This document shows positions 20,458 to 34,200 of a stretch of DNA of 64,000 nucleotides, one piece after another (positions within the stretch are counted from its first letter, which is position 1; every line of letters begins with the position of its first letter). The translations under genes were made by a program, and so were the position numbers. The notes under the pieces were generated by a model. The model had not been told where the DNA came from. It did no database searches and saw only the letters and a program-made list of their open reading frames with translations. Source of the DNA: Haliclona indistincta (taxonomy: Eukaryota; Porifera; Demospongiae; Haplosclerida; Chalinidae); contig OZ024790.1 of NCBI GenBank assembly GCA_964017065.1, forward strand, positions 8,818,182 through 8,882,181. Direction: 5' to 3'.

Positions 20458-21064
20458 TTAAACTACAGAGCAATACTGTGAAGGCTTATGACACCTCAAC
20501 CCATACAAAATTCCCACCTTCTATAAGGTGCTAATGATGCATATTTTTAGTTTGTACCAGTGATGGTGCATTGTACAAAATTTTGATCCAACAACTCTAA
20601 AAATAATTTAGTCTAGATTCGCTATGCAATTTAGATTAAATGAGTTCATGACAGCTCTTCCTACTGTAAAATTAATAATGAGAGAATGTGATGAGGTAAT
20701 GCAACTTCCACATATCGCAGGTTACAATTTGTTACTAAATCGAATGACAAATTCGCAAGGCCTGCTAGAAACATGCTACAACATTATAGTATAGCTAGTC
20801 TAGTACTGTCGCACTGTATAGGTCTAGACTCAATTGCTATACATGCTTACACCTAGCATGCATGACTTGTTGGTTCATTGTCTTGAACAATAGCTATCAT
20901 ATTCAAAATTCTCTATATTATATTACCGAGTCGATACCTATCCCATTATTGTTTGATAGACACTATTTGCATTGCAAAGATTAATGAGTCGTAAGGAACT
21001 ATTAATTTTTTCACACTAGTTAAGTTGAGAAATCATATATGGTGCACATGACATGTTAATTTTT
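20458..21064. other. Intergenic, no gene seen
   Basis: AT-rich spacer between the CNB gene start and the stop codon of the four-TM gene. No convincing open frame, repeat or RNA gene is seen. Confidence 0.6.
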
Positions 21065-22896
21065 TTACACAGATCTAAAATTCGAATGACAATGAGGACA
21101 AACAATTGTATTATTGTCTGGTATAGTGGGTGGTTCAGTTGGAGGTGAAGGAGCTGTTGGAGGAGGGCGAGGTAATGATGGAATGGAAACTGGTTGAGGA
21201 GGAGCTGTTGGTGGACAAGGAGCCGATGGCTGAGGTGAAGCTGTAGATTGTACATTGCAATTGTCTCTTGGACTATTCTTTACACTACTGCTGTCAGTTT
21301 CATGAATGAGTTCAATCATGTCTTCTGAGTCTTGCTGTGGAGACCAGTATTCAGATAGGTTGTATAAGTGCTTGGCTTTCAGAACGCTTGCCAGTAGAAC
21401 GCAGATCTATAGTAATTATTTTGAAGAGATATTTCGAAATTTGAAAGACTCGTAAAATTAATATAGAGAAAGAATAATGAGAAGGAAATTATTAAACTAC
21501 TGGTGTACATGTGTATGAGTGAAAGATAGCAGGTGGTGCTGACCCATGATAGAATCTGCCCCCCACTGAGTCCAATTAGTATCCAAATGATCAGAGACAG
21601 CCAGCTCTCGACCCTCTGTGAGCACAATGAACCGCTCTATGTTGAGAACGTGTAGTAAACACTCAGCAATTACTGATAATAGACCACTTAGCATAATACA
21701 CTTTATTTACAAATCAATACGCTCTAGTCAATTGACTAAAGACAATACAAACATATTTCACTTACTCCCATTGATGCAGTTTCCTCAAGGGTCTCCTGAT
21801 TACATTGGAACTAATGAATTTTTGAAAATTGAACAACTAAGTATCACATCATGCAGCACTGACCATCATTTCTAGCAATGGCAGCTCTTCTTGTCTTGGG
21901 TCATTTGAAGTGGTGACTACGTACCTGATAAACTGTGTTTGAGGAAACAATCCAAATTGTGTCCAAAATATTATGACCATGCTTGCAGCTTACATTGTCC
22001 CTACTGCTGACAATATATGCAAGTATGATTGCATTTGATGCAACAGCAGCCAATACAAGCACGATATACTGCCAAAGAGATAAAATACAAATCACACTAG
22101 AACGATTGAGCAGTCAGTACAAGTCACGGTTACTGCCAAAGTAGTTTGACAGCTAGTTTTATTGTTAAGTCAAGAACTTACGAATGAAATCGATTGCTTG
22201 GATTGAATGCACGCAACAAATACTCCAAGAATCACTGCAATAATTATGGCAAAAATTTCAAATAGTTATTACTGACACTCATAATTAATTTTAGGCATAA
22301 AGCTGCTGAAAGAGAGATACAAAAGAGAGAGTAAGTGAGTGAGTATGTGTGTGTGAGAGGTGTGAAAGAAAGAGAGCAGCCGGTGTAACCAAGCTGCACG
22401 TACCCATTGTGAAGGAGAGACCAGCTATTGCCAAAGACCCGATCACAATACTTGTGAACTGTGGTGTGAAAATGACAAGCTGTTATAGCATGAATTATAC
22501 ACGTAGCTATCCATCTAGCTATGGTCACTATGACAGCTTGTGGTGTCTGACACCTGATCAGTCTGAAACACTAATATGCACCATCACGAGATTGTAGTGA
22601 CTACGCTAATGCAGAGTTGTTACATTGTACCAAGTTTCCGATTAGTCTTCCGTAGTCTGCGGTGACAATCAGTATCCATAGCGACACTCCAGCCTCGCCT
22701 AGCGCAACGAGCTAGTTGAGACAAGACCGGAAGGGAGATCATGTCGATACATAATATCAAAGTAGGTGTATCTTACCCCTGCAATAAGTAGAGTTAGTAC
22801 CATGCAGCACGAGACAAAACAGCGCTGCAGTTTTCCTCTACGCGTCGGCTTGCTACCATGGACGGCTCCTGCAGTTGCTGGTAGCACTCGATTCAT
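21065..22896 (-). CDS. Four-TM membrane protein with proline-rich C-terminal tail
   Basis: Seven exons: 22777-22896 (ATG), 22631-22711, 22404-22458, 22182-22234, 21925-22068, 21544-21615 and 21065-21406; phases agree, 288 residues. Hydrophobic segments: TM1 about 28-52 (CCMVLTLLIAG...), TM2 about 68-92 (FTSIVIGSLAIAGLSF), TM3 about 104-125 (YIVLVLAAVASNAIILAYIV) and TM4 about 155-190 (SLIIWILIGLSGGQ ... ICVLLASVL). Cys residues lie in the TM3-TM4 loop (NVSCKHGH, with an N-V-S sequon). The C-terminal tail has SH3-type proline runs (PSAPCPPTAPPQP, PRPPPTAPSPP) and ends CPHCHSNFRSV with a CxxC. The topology resembles MS4A/CD20-like or other small tetraspan proteins, but no family signature is clear. 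Both ends are probably cytoplasmic (inference). Confidence 0.75.
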
Positions 22897-23024
22897 TCTT
22901 TGTCATGCTAAGCAGCCACACCCTCGTTAATTAACAATAAGTAATGACAGTGAATATAATTAATATAAACAAACAGCACGCAAAACACAATATCAGAAGT
23001 TGAATCAAGTTATATAGACACTCT

Positions 23025-26119
<3,095 letters not shown>

Positions 26120-26204
26120 CAAGCACGATGATCGAGTGATCAGAGTACGAAACAATAATAGAGCCACGCCTTCGCAGGATGTGCATGCCCACAAAACGAT
26201 CGAG
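26120..26204. promoter_or_regulatory. Compact bidirectional promoter, P450 / ANK-1
   Basis: Only 85 bp separate the divergent start codons. The same arrangement (P450 exon 1 copy plus ankyrin start) is duplicated at 34201-34293, with about 80% of positions kept. This supports the segment as a functional promoter unit carried with the ankyrin gene. No TATA box is evident. Confidence 0.6.
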
Positions 26205-28454
26205 ATGACTTTATGCCTTCATAGCTTTTTGGAACAGACGGCTGATGTTACCGAATGGTACATGCTGGGTGTGTATATTGACGTCCCACGAGAAGATCTG
26301 TCGCACATAGAGAAAGAGTATTCCAGCCAGGGATCAGCGCGATGCCGAGCGGAATTGTTCAATGTGTGGATGAAACGAACACCCAATGCCTCGTGGGAAC
26401 TGATCGCAGCAGCTCTGGAGAAATTAGGAGAAACTGTACTGGCTGAAAAGACACGCAAAATGTGCTCACTGCCACCTGCCCACTTAGCAGCTCGCCTAGC
26501 TACACCACTCCCGTCATCAACAGTAAAGGTGGTGATTGAAAAAAGTCAAGTCAAGTTATTTACAGTACTAGAGAAAAGATTCACCGAGGTAGTTATAGAC
26601 TTTGAGAAGTCTTTGGAAGAAAAACGAGTCTCTCTAAAAGAGCTGAAGAGATTCCTGGACATTCGTCTCGACCTTGGTGGGGAGTTATCACAAGTTGCTG
26701 GCATTGACGATCTTTTGCAGCATATCCGACTACACTTTTCTTTATTCAACACTGTGATTCTGAAAGAAATTGTTGAAAAATTTGTAGGCGAGCCATTGAA
26801 ACAGCAAATAGAGAAGTATGAATGCGAACTAGAAAAATTTACTGAAACCGCTGAGCTCTCTCTTTTGAAACAGGTTGAATTTCTTGATCAATCTAGTTCA
26901 GCAGATATGCCACAAGTCATCTTCAAGCTGACCGGCTTCTGGCCCAGTGTTACTATCAAACGATTTCAGAGGTTCGTTGATCATGTATTTGAAGCCAACT
27001 CGAGTGCTCTTACTCACATTCGTGTGAAACAAGGCTGCATTTGTGTAACATGGTATGCTCGTAAATCAGCCATTGCATCTCTAGCTGCTCGAGCCCAAGA
27101 GAAGGTGCTGTTTATGCGACATGTTGGAGTTCTGAGTCTGAGCGTAGGAGACACTGTGATCCTGGAGCAAGAAGAAACAGAGGAAGAAGAAACAGACTTG
27201 AGCTCAGCACTGATACAAGCCATTACTGCTGATTGTACAGAGGCTGTAGAGTTTTTACTCTATCTTGATGCAGATCCTAACTGCACCTCAGCTAATGGAA
27301 CCACGCCTCTCATTTTTGCTTGCAGAAATAATTCTATCAGTATTGCTAAACTGCTTCTCAGAGCCAAAGCAAATGTTAATACACAAAACTACTTAGGCTC
27401 CACTGCCCTTAAAGTGGTGTGTAGCTTAATAACACCAAAACTGGATTTTGTCAAGCTGCTTGTTCAGTCTGGAGCTCAGTTTGTCATTCCAGGCGAAAAA
27501 ATGGTAACAGCACTTGAAATTGCTACGAGAGAAGGTCACACAGATATTGTTCAGTATCTGGCCAGTGAAGGGGCTCCAGTGAATACCCAGGACAGCAATG
27601 GTACAACTTTGCTCATGTATGCCTGTCGGTACAAAAGTTGTGAAATGGTTCGCATTCTACTAGATCATGGAGCAGATCCTAATATGCAGAACCATAGCAG
27701 CAGCACAGCACTTCAATTCGCTTGCTATGTGCAGATGACAGCAGGCGTGGAGCTTCTTCTCGCACATGGAGCATATCACAGCTTACGAAACAATAGTGGG
27801 TTTACCCCTCTTATGTATGCGTGCCAAAAGAGATGCCTCAAAATGGATCCCTCCATTCTGATTTTACTTATTTCAGCTGGTACTGACCCTAATGCCCAAA
27901 ATGAAGAAGGTTCTTCTGCTCTTATAGTTGCTACAAATTCTCGCTATAAAGAAGGTGTTAGAGTTTTATTAAATGCTGGAGCTAATGTGAATATTCAGAA
28001 CAAATTTGGATCAACTGCTCTTCACGAAGCAGCTGAACTTGGATTTTTGTCTATCTCAGAAATACTCCTAGCATCAGGTGCCCAAGCCTCACTCACTGAC
28101 AATGCTGGTATGACACCACTTGACTATGCCCTTAAAAATGAAAATTGTGATGTGTGCCAACTACTTCTTGCCAACTTTGACTCCAACCCACTACCAGCCG
28201 TGACTGAGAGCACTAACACCAGTGGAACACTGCCTGTGAAGGACTCTGACTTAAGCCTATTCACGACTGAAACAATTGAACAAGAATCAGAAGGCTCACA
28301 ACTACTGTTCAAAAAAAGAAGTCGATACAGCAGTGGTTTCTCCGCACTCGATCAGCTTCGATACGCTCTAGAGTATCCACTCTCACCAGCTGATACTATC
28401 AAACACCACCAAGCTGATGAAGAGGAAGAAGAAGAAACAAATAAACCTGAATAA
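26205..28454 (+). CDS. ANK-1: Death domain-middle domain-ankyrin repeat protein, intact
   Basis: Single-exon gene, 749 residues; the ATG at 26205 is chosen because all paralogues align from MTLCL/MSLAF/MVELC. Residues 1-86 form a Death-fold domain (EWYMLGVYIDVPREDLSHIE, RAELFNVWMKRTPNASWELI, ALEKLGETVLAEKTRKM). Residues about 110-330 form a largely helical middle domain ending in a beta-rich, highly conserved part (FKLTGFWPSVTIKRFQRFVD, GCICVTWYARKSAIASLAA, GVLSLSVGDTVILEQE). About ten ankyrin repeats follow (331-675; TPLIFACRNN, LLLRAKANVN, TALHEAAELG), then a Ser-rich linker and a conserved tail FSALDQLRYALEYPLSPADT with an acidic end. Death domains recruit partners by homotypic binding and ankyrin repeats bind proteins, so a cytoplasmic sensor or adaptor is plausible (inference). 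Absence of introns contrasts with its neighbours. Confidence 0.88.
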   Translation: MTLCLHSFLEQTADVTEWYMLGVYIDVPREDLSHIEKEYSSQGSARCRAELFNVWMKRTPNASWELIAAALEKLGETVLAEKTRKMCSLPPAHLAARLATPLPSSTVKVVIEKSQVKLFTVLEKRFTEVVIDFEKSLEEKRVSLKELKRFLDIRLDLGGELSQVAGIDDLLQHIRLHFSLFNTVILKEIVEKFVGEPLKQQIEKYECELEKFTETAELSLLKQVEFLDQSSSADMPQVIFKLTGFWPSVTIKRFQRFVDHVFEANSSALTHIRVKQGCICVTWYARKSAIASLAARAQEKVLFMRHVGVLSLSVGDTVILEQEETEEEETDLSSALIQAITADCTEAVEFLLYLDADPNCTSANGTTPLIFACRNNSISIAKLLLRAKANVNTQNYLGSTALKVVCSLITPKLDFVKLLVQSGAQFVIPGEKMVTALEIATREGHTDIVQYLASEGAPVNTQDSNGTTLLMYACRYKSCEMVRILLDHGADPNMQNHSSSTALQFACYVQMTAGVELLLAHGAYHSLRNNSGFTPLMYACQKRCLKMDPSILILLISAGTDPNAQNEEGSSALIVATNSRYKEGVRVLLNAGANVNIQNKFGSTALHEAAELGFLSISEILLASGAQASLTDNAGMTPLDYALKNENCDVCQLLLANFDSNPLPAVTESTNTSGTLPVKDSDLSLFTTETIEQESEGSQLLFKKRSRYSSGFSALDQLRYALEYPLSPADTIKHHQADEEEEEETNKPE

Positions 28455-28659
28455 TTATTACATATTTTATCACTGTTGGTCTTGTCAGCATGCAAGCTAA
28501 ATTAATTTTAGTTAGCTGTCATAATGAAGTCATTATTGCTTGTTTCTGAGTGTAGATAAGAGTTCAAGACAATTAAGGTGGAGCATGACCAGTGGGCTTG
28601 TGTCCCGAAACATGCATTCCAACTTTTATGCAAACTTAAGTCTCATTACAGTGGAATCA

Positions 28660-28754
28660 TGACTGTATCACACACTGACGTCATAGCATGTAATATCTGT
28701 GGTCAGCCATAGCAAGGGCAGGAGGTGGATCCAACATCAGCTACATGATCAAAA
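28660..28754 (+). promoter_or_regulatory. Promoter cassette copy 1 with CRE (TGACGTCA)
   Basis: Shares CACACTGACGTCATAGC ... GGTCAG ... GGCAGGAGG-GGATCC-ACATCA with the segments before 30313, 37451 and 47261. A perfect palindromic CRE/ATF site lies at 28676-28683. It directly precedes the truncated Death-domain remnant at 28755. Confidence 0.65.
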
Positions 28755-29340
28755 ATGACTTTGTGTCCCCAAAGCTTTCTAGAAAAGACGGCCAAGGTAA
28801 TTATAACCGATTGGTTCATACTAGGGCTGTTTATGAGCGTTCCACAAGAAGACCTTCTAGTAATAGTAATTGCTGCTCATTATGGCTACAACGAAGGTGT
28901 TACAGTTTTACTAAATGCAGGTGCTAATGTGAATATCCAGAAAAAATTTGGAACAACTGCTCTTCATAAAACAATGGATTCTTATCTATTTCAGAACTTC
29001 TCCTAGAATCAGGAACTTGACTATGCTCTTGATAACAACCATTATGCCAACTACATCTTGCAAACATAGACTCTAACTCACTACCAGCCGTGACCGAGAG
29101 AACTGACATTGGACTACTACTGACCAGAAGCACTGCATGATTCCAGCTTCTTCAAGACTGAAACAATTGAGCAAGAATCGACACCTCTACACAGGCAAAG
29201 AATTCAGCACAGTAATACATTCTCTACACTCGATCAGCTTCGATATGCTCTACTCTCACCAATTGATATTATCAAACACCACCAAGCTGACAAAGAAGAA
29301 GAAACAAACAAGCCTGAATCAAAGTACGTTTACGACTGAA
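28755..29340 (+). pseudogene. Death-domain/ankyrin remnant with deleted middle
   Basis: Begins with the first about 33 Death-domain residues (MTLCPQSFLEKTAKV..., DWFILGLFMSVPQEDL) and jumps at about 28855 straight into the penultimate ankyrin repeats (HYGYNEGVTVLLNAGANVN, FGTTALH), then degrades through stops to the tail (LDQLRYAL-type, about 29230-29310). The internal deletion removed the rest of the Death domain, the middle domain and most ankyrins. The N-terminal part matches the 47261 remnant best (WFILGLFMSVPQEDL). Confidence 0.85.
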
Positions 29341-30235
29341 GCTGAAATCTCAGTCTCGTGAGGCGGAGCTTGCATAATGCAGAGATGGTATTGTCTGAGT
29401 TGAAAATGATAAAAGAAACCGAATCAGAAATACTTTTTTAAGATCCACTGATGATGTTGCCTCTCAGAAATACACTAAATAATTATTATAATCAATCAAG
29501 ATTTCTTCTCAAGAGGCTCGATGTTAGTGTTGCCGGTAATTTTGACTAAAACTCCATATCATTTAAAAGGGTTTCTTCCCCTCTGACCTCTCTTCTACTG
29601 AATGGCTTTCTAATATAATTTTCTTTTGACTGGGTTCCCCCCGCATATTGATTTGGTTAGAAGCTAGTCTATAGAAAGCTGGGTTAGTTACCATAATTAT
29701 ATTTTATTATCGGAGACTTAATAATACTCTTGAGTCATGCACCCTCATCTCGAGTATGCCTCTCTGGTAATCGTACCTGCTACTATTGTCCTTTCTTCTC
29801 TGTCGTGTTTTTATTCACACTATAACTACTCTTACTTTTTCTATTGTTCCCTTTACTGTTATGTTATGGAATGTCATCTTGGATTCCATTCAGTTGAATG
29901 ATTTTTGAATTCTGTATCATCATTATTTTACTTAAATATCGATCTTGCATTAACTGATTGTTGCTACATGTACTTCACCTGTAATATTTAAAAGCTCTAA
30001 TTGTTTACTCCAAGTCAAGTCATTCTCTGCATGCAGCTGTGTAATTCCTCTGTTTAGTCTAAATTGTTGACTGTCCATGCAGAAACCTTACACTATCACA
30101 ATTATCAATGTCACTGTATGCTGATGTATAAAATTTGTCACTTTATTGTTTGTGCTGGATCCATTCTTAAAGAGTACTACTTGCATCTAGTACGGAGTGC
30201 ATTGCCTTTTTTCGCAAAGTGAAACAGTAAGCAAT
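29341..30235. repeat. Duplicated 3' flank of the ankyrin units
   Basis: Non-coding. Largely the same sequence recurs at 36600-37360 and 46470-47160 (words such as CAAGATTTCTTCTCAAGAGGC, AGCTGGGTTA, CTCATCTCGAGTATGCCTCT, TGCTGGATCCATTCTT). This shows that ankyrin gene, 3' flank and the next promoter move as one duplication unit. Confidence 0.8.
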
Positions 30236-30312
30236 CGACTATCACACACTGACGTCATAGCTTGTTGATATATGTGATCAGTCAAAGCATGGCAGGAGGC
30301 GGATCCGACATC
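30236..30312 (+). promoter_or_regulatory. Orphan promoter cassette copy 2 with CRE
   Basis: Matches the cassette before 37451, including TGACGTCA at 30250-30257 and GGCGGATCCGACATCA. It is cut off at about 30313, where an AMDHD2 fragment in the opposite orientation begins. No Death-domain start follows. Confidence 0.65.
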
Positions 30313-30842
30313 AACTCTCCCGCATACTGCGCACGGGTAATAATCTGGAGTGGATGTGACTGTTGTTGGGCAAAACGCTGTTACTCCATGTTCTAGCAAA
30401 TGCTTTGCAACCGTGAATACTCCCTCTTCAATATCTTTAGTGTTTTGAAAATCTTTGTTCTCAAAAGATGAAAATCTACTCCATGTGATCCTGTAAAACA
30501 AAGAAACAAATTGCTTGATATGCATACCCAATCATTGGCACGCTCATTCAGTTTCTAACCGTTCACCTGCAGATCAATAAAACCATAATCTATGATAAAA
30601 CCCGGAGAAGCTATCAGATTGCTGCAATCCACAACGCGATCAGGTAGCTGTCTTTCACTGTAGAACAGCTTCAAGGGGTCAATAATCTTCCCTTTTCTCG
30701 CCCACACGTCACCTTCTACCAACTTTCCATTTTTTAGGCAACTTACAGTCTTTAAACCGAGTCACATAATGCCCGTTTACTGCAAAAAAGAACGTAACAG
30801 GAAATAAAAACAAGGATATTAATTTACAAAACTACCTGCCAT
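30313..30842 (-). pseudogene. AMDHD2: AMDHD2 (GlcNAc-6-phosphate deacetylase) 5' fragment, frameshifted
   Basis: Minus-strand exons at 30836-30842 (ATGGCAG), about 30567-30783 and about 30313-30492. Recognisable pieces: KNGKLVEGDVWARKGKIIDP, ERQLPDRVVDCSNLIASPGF, GFIDLQVNG and KHLLEHGVTAFCPTTVTSTP, which are the N-terminal beta-sandwich and first metal-site region of GlcNAc-6-P deacetylase as remembered. It is broken. A one-base shift follows KDC in exon 2, a 15-bp partial duplication gives FIIDYGFIDL, exon 3 has another shift after GVDF, and the gene is truncated at the CRE cassette, losing all catalytic residues downstream. The intact enzyme would deacetylate GlcNAc-6-phosphate in amino-sugar catabolism. 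Sequencing error could explain single shifts but not the truncation. Confidence 0.8.
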
Positions 30843-31339
30843 GGTGCGGTTAGAACTCGCTCATGCTCACATGGACAACAATTCGTGTACATCCGTAATC
30901 TGCTAAACCACACCCCGTGTTTGTTTGGATACTACATCCGAGGACGAAGTAAACCACAACACAATGGCTACCCGTTAGTGAAGGGAAGTTCTAAAAGGAG
31001 CTGAAAAACGCTTTGTGCTAGTCGCTTTTAGCTAACTTGCTGTGCGATTGTCTTTGCTACCTATTTGGAGTCTCATCGTTGGAGATCGAGTGTTCTCTAT
31101 TGATAGAAGTTGTTAAAAGCCTACCCTGATGAGGCGTGACTGTCGTCAAAAAAGCTCAGCCCTCTTGTTAGTGTCAGCTTATACAGACTTGTTTTTACCT
31201 TGTCTGGCTCATCGGGAAGCAGCTGGAGCAGTTACTGACCTAAGGAGCCATCAAAAAGCTTTACTCTACTTGGAAAAGCTGAGATGAGCGCGCCATTTCG
31301 CCTTTTGGAAGCAATCATCGATTGTGCTAGTGATCACTA

Positions 31340-33573
31340 ACTATGACTAACTATAACTATCACTAACTATGGTATTCCCCCGACTAAGCGTCCAAGGGTG
31401 GACTCTATTTCTAGTGACGCAAGTGGTGAGTTGCTTTGGGTGGGAAAATAATTATTTATAATTATACTCTAGTTATGGCGGCAAATAAAGTGCGCCAAAC
31501 TAAAAAAGAAGAAGAGAAGTCAAGGTTTGTTCTGATTGTAGCTGTACAGAGCCATTTATTAATGTCTTGTCTTAAGCAGCTGAGCATAATCTTCCACCTG
31601 ACAACCATTCGCTTTTTAATGGCGGCGTTCTAGACTTACCAGCTCCCACTCCTCACTCCTCTCAACCAGCACTTATGGCAAACAGTGAGTGTCTTTACGC
31701 TTGTATCGATGTTGTGTGACATGCGCATTGATTCGAGTTATTTTTTATTTTGATGTCTAACTGCTGTCTCGATCTATTTCTTATAGTGTCTATTAGGTCT
31801 CCTCTCACTAATGATGACTCAGTTATAAGTGTAAGACATTCAGTCTGTTCTTATCACTCACGGCTGACTCCATTTTTTTCTCACAGCATAAGCTCTCAGT
31901 ACCAACACCCTCTACCTCTGGTATCAAGCCTTCTCCCTCACCTCTTCAGCAAGAGCCAAGAGAAGATATGGGTCTTACTGGTAAAGCTGAGATGAGTATT
32001 AGCACACCTCATGGTGCTACTAATGGACCATCTGATGGTAGAGGAAAACCACTATCAGTTAACCCTTTAGGGCCTATAGCGGATTTAGCCGTCATAATTG
32101 ACTCCACCTACTGTAGACGTCATAAATAGTGTGAAAAGTGCTCTAGAAAGGTCAAATAAAGTTTAATTGCAAAAGCTAACTTTACCTGAAAAAACCCACT
32201 GTTTTTCGCCGCGCCCTCCCCACTAAAATATATAGAACGGGGGGATTTTTAAAGGGGGGTGTCCCCCCTTTAACCCGGGGTTCGAAGGGGCAGAGCCCCT
32301 CGCCGCTTTCAACATTTTTGGGGCTTCAGGATGCCCGTAAATGCATACTTGGGCATAGAATATGGTCTAAACTATGCTATTTGCTCACCTGGACACCACC
32401 AGGTTTTTGTATCAGTCACCAGGGCTAAACGAAGACCAAAATTGGCTGGAAAATGACGAGGTCGCAGCACTTAAGCGGCTTCAGTTCCGAATTGGGAGTG
32501 GCCAACTCAGAGTTTAGTACATGGTCGTAAACTTTGACATGCCAGGAAAAAACAGTGCTAGTTTGGAACAGCTAGCATACTGCATGTTGTAGAAATCGCA
32601 AGACAAACTGTCAGTTTAGAGCAAGCCGAATTTTCGTCAAAATAATTCAGTCACTAAAGAGTTAAATCATCAGGTATGTATGTGTAGCAAATAAAAAGCT
32701 AATAATTACTGTATGAGCAAATAGGAGGATTTATTGTTCTCCTCTCTGTAGGTTCTCCTAAGCAGCGGCTCAACAGCATGTCTGAACCGCACTCCATAAA
32801 ACCCATCTCTTCAGTTAAGTCTGAACACAGCGATGCTCCTCCTCCTTCTGCCTCCTCTGCTGTCCCAAAGTCTGGTCCCGCTAAGATCCAGCCAGACGCT
32901 AGTCTAAGAGTTGCATTTACTCCTGAAGAGATTGAGGCAGCTCTGCGTCCTGCATTCCAGCAAGTTTGGGATCAAGATCCTGAAGCATATCCATTCAGAC
33001 AACCAATTGATCCACAAGCTATCGGTATTCCGGTAAGTTCTGCACATATAGACTATGCTAGTGTTGACGATGCTTGGCTGCTGTTTGTCCTGTCTCAATT
33101 GGTTACTGGTTAGTCAATTGTAATAATTATGCACTTCTAAGTATTATGGTTTCGACGTACTTTGCTATCTTAGACGTCCTGTTAAAATTGGTGGCTAGTG
33201 AGTTTGCATTCATTCATATTTACAGGACTACTTTGACATCATCAAGAACCCTATTGATCTGTCTGCTATACACAAGAAGCTGCGTCATGGTGCATATACC
33301 AATCCGTGGAAGGTCTGTTTAAATTTTTGATTATAATGATGGACATTCATTGAAAATTCTTCTTTCAGTTTTGTGAAGACATGTGGTTGATGTTTGATAA
33401 TGCCTGGCTCTACAACAAGAAGATTTCTCGTGTCTACAAATTCTGTACAAAGGTGTCTTTACAAAGCTTTATATCGATCATACATTATGTCTTCTTCCTT
33501 ATAGTTATCGGAGGTATTTGATGAGTGTATTGATACAGCTATGCAGAGCCTTGGTTACTGCTGTGGACGAAGA
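31340..33573 (+). pseudogene. CREBBP: CBP/p300 duplicate fragment: N-terminal exons plus bromodomain, interrupted by a transposon
   Basis: Exons: about 31340-31425 (PPTKRPRVDSISSDAS), 31580-31684, 31787-31830, 31887-32058 continued at 32666-32673, 32752-33032, 33226-33312, 33369-33452 and 33505-33573. The last four encode a full CBP-type bromodomain: FRQPIDPQAIGIP, DYFDIIKNPIDLSAI, MFDNAWLYNKKISRVYKF (with the acetyl-lysine Asn) and AMQSLGYCCGRR. TAZ1, KIX, HAT, ZZ and TAZ2 modules of a normal CBP/p300 are absent, and no in-frame ATG is clear for the first exon. A 600-bp piggyBac-like element sits inside the exon that ends at 32673 and brings stops into frame. Full-length CBP acetylates histones; this copy can at best make an isolated bromodomain. 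It is head to head with the AMDHD2 fragment, suggesting one displaced segment. Confidence 0.82.
32059..32665. mobile_element. piggyBac-like non-autonomous element with TTAA target sites
   Basis: TTAA at 32059-32062 and 32662-32665 flank termini that are inverted repeats: CCCTTTAGGGCC on the left, reverse complement CTCTTTAGTGAC on the right. About 599 bp without a transposase. Excising it and one TTAA rejoins the CBP exon in frame (PLSV-KSSG) up to a proper donor at 32674, which shows precise TTAA insertion into coding sequence. Confidence 0.82.
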
Positions 33574-33774
33574 GTGAGTTGTAGTCTTCGTGGATATTGT
33601 CATGTACATGTTTCAGCTATCATGTTTCCTCAGATAGCCCAACCACTGTGTCTGAAAGCCTTTCTGCTACCGGGCGTCCTGATGAGACCATTAGCATACC
33701 AACCACTCCACCTAGCCGACTACCAGATGAGGCATGACTACCCTTATGGCAAGCCAAAGGGGACAATATTATGA

Positions 33775-34014
33775 AAAACAATATTTTCATGGTCAAAATT
33801 TGATTATTGCATGGGTAAATTCATTTGTGCATGGGCAAAATCATTTTAGCATGGGCATAGGCAATTTGATTTGAGCATGAGCAAATACATTGGCAAACAA
33901 GAGTTGGGGCTGTTTCAGGTACTTTTTACAAAAAAGGACGCACGATAATGGGTCCAGGGTTCAGATTTTATGCCCGGCCTGATGCAATCCCCTCTATGCC
34001 TACTTCTCTCTACC
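33775..34014. repeat. GCATGGGCAAA-type degenerate repeat and duplication breakpoint
   Basis: 33795-33890 contains about five degenerate copies of GCATGGGCAAAATCATTT. From about 33905 the sequence matches the P450 intron 1 at 25812 onward (GGGCTGTTTCAGGTACTT), marking the left edge of the segment duplicated with ANK-2. Confidence 0.7.
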
Positions 34015-34200
34015 TTGGGGGCGTGTCCCAGCAGCCAGTGTTGTTGCTGATCGCATGGTATGAGTCTGAGAGCACGGTAGATGTCCCACTGTTGCTTTGC
34101 GGTACACGCTCGGCAGTAGCAGCAGAGCTACAACTAGCAACACAGCTAGAAGAATACCGCTTGGAATAGCGAGAAGACGAGAGAGAATACCAACAGCCAT
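34015..34200 (-). pseudogene. P450 exon 1 duplicate, frameshifted
   Basis: Copy of P450 exon 1 (25928-26119), starting with ATG at 34200 and keeping the anchor GILLAVLLVVALLLLPSVY. A 5-bp deletion after SVYR shifts the frame. No other P450 exon lies beyond it, so it is a passenger of the ankyrin-gene duplication. Confidence 0.88.

Noticed and set aside
33590..33774. Further CBP exon after the bromodomain
   Set aside because: An acceptor at about 33633 gives a short frame, but it has no similarity to the RING/PHD or HAT region expected after CCGRR.
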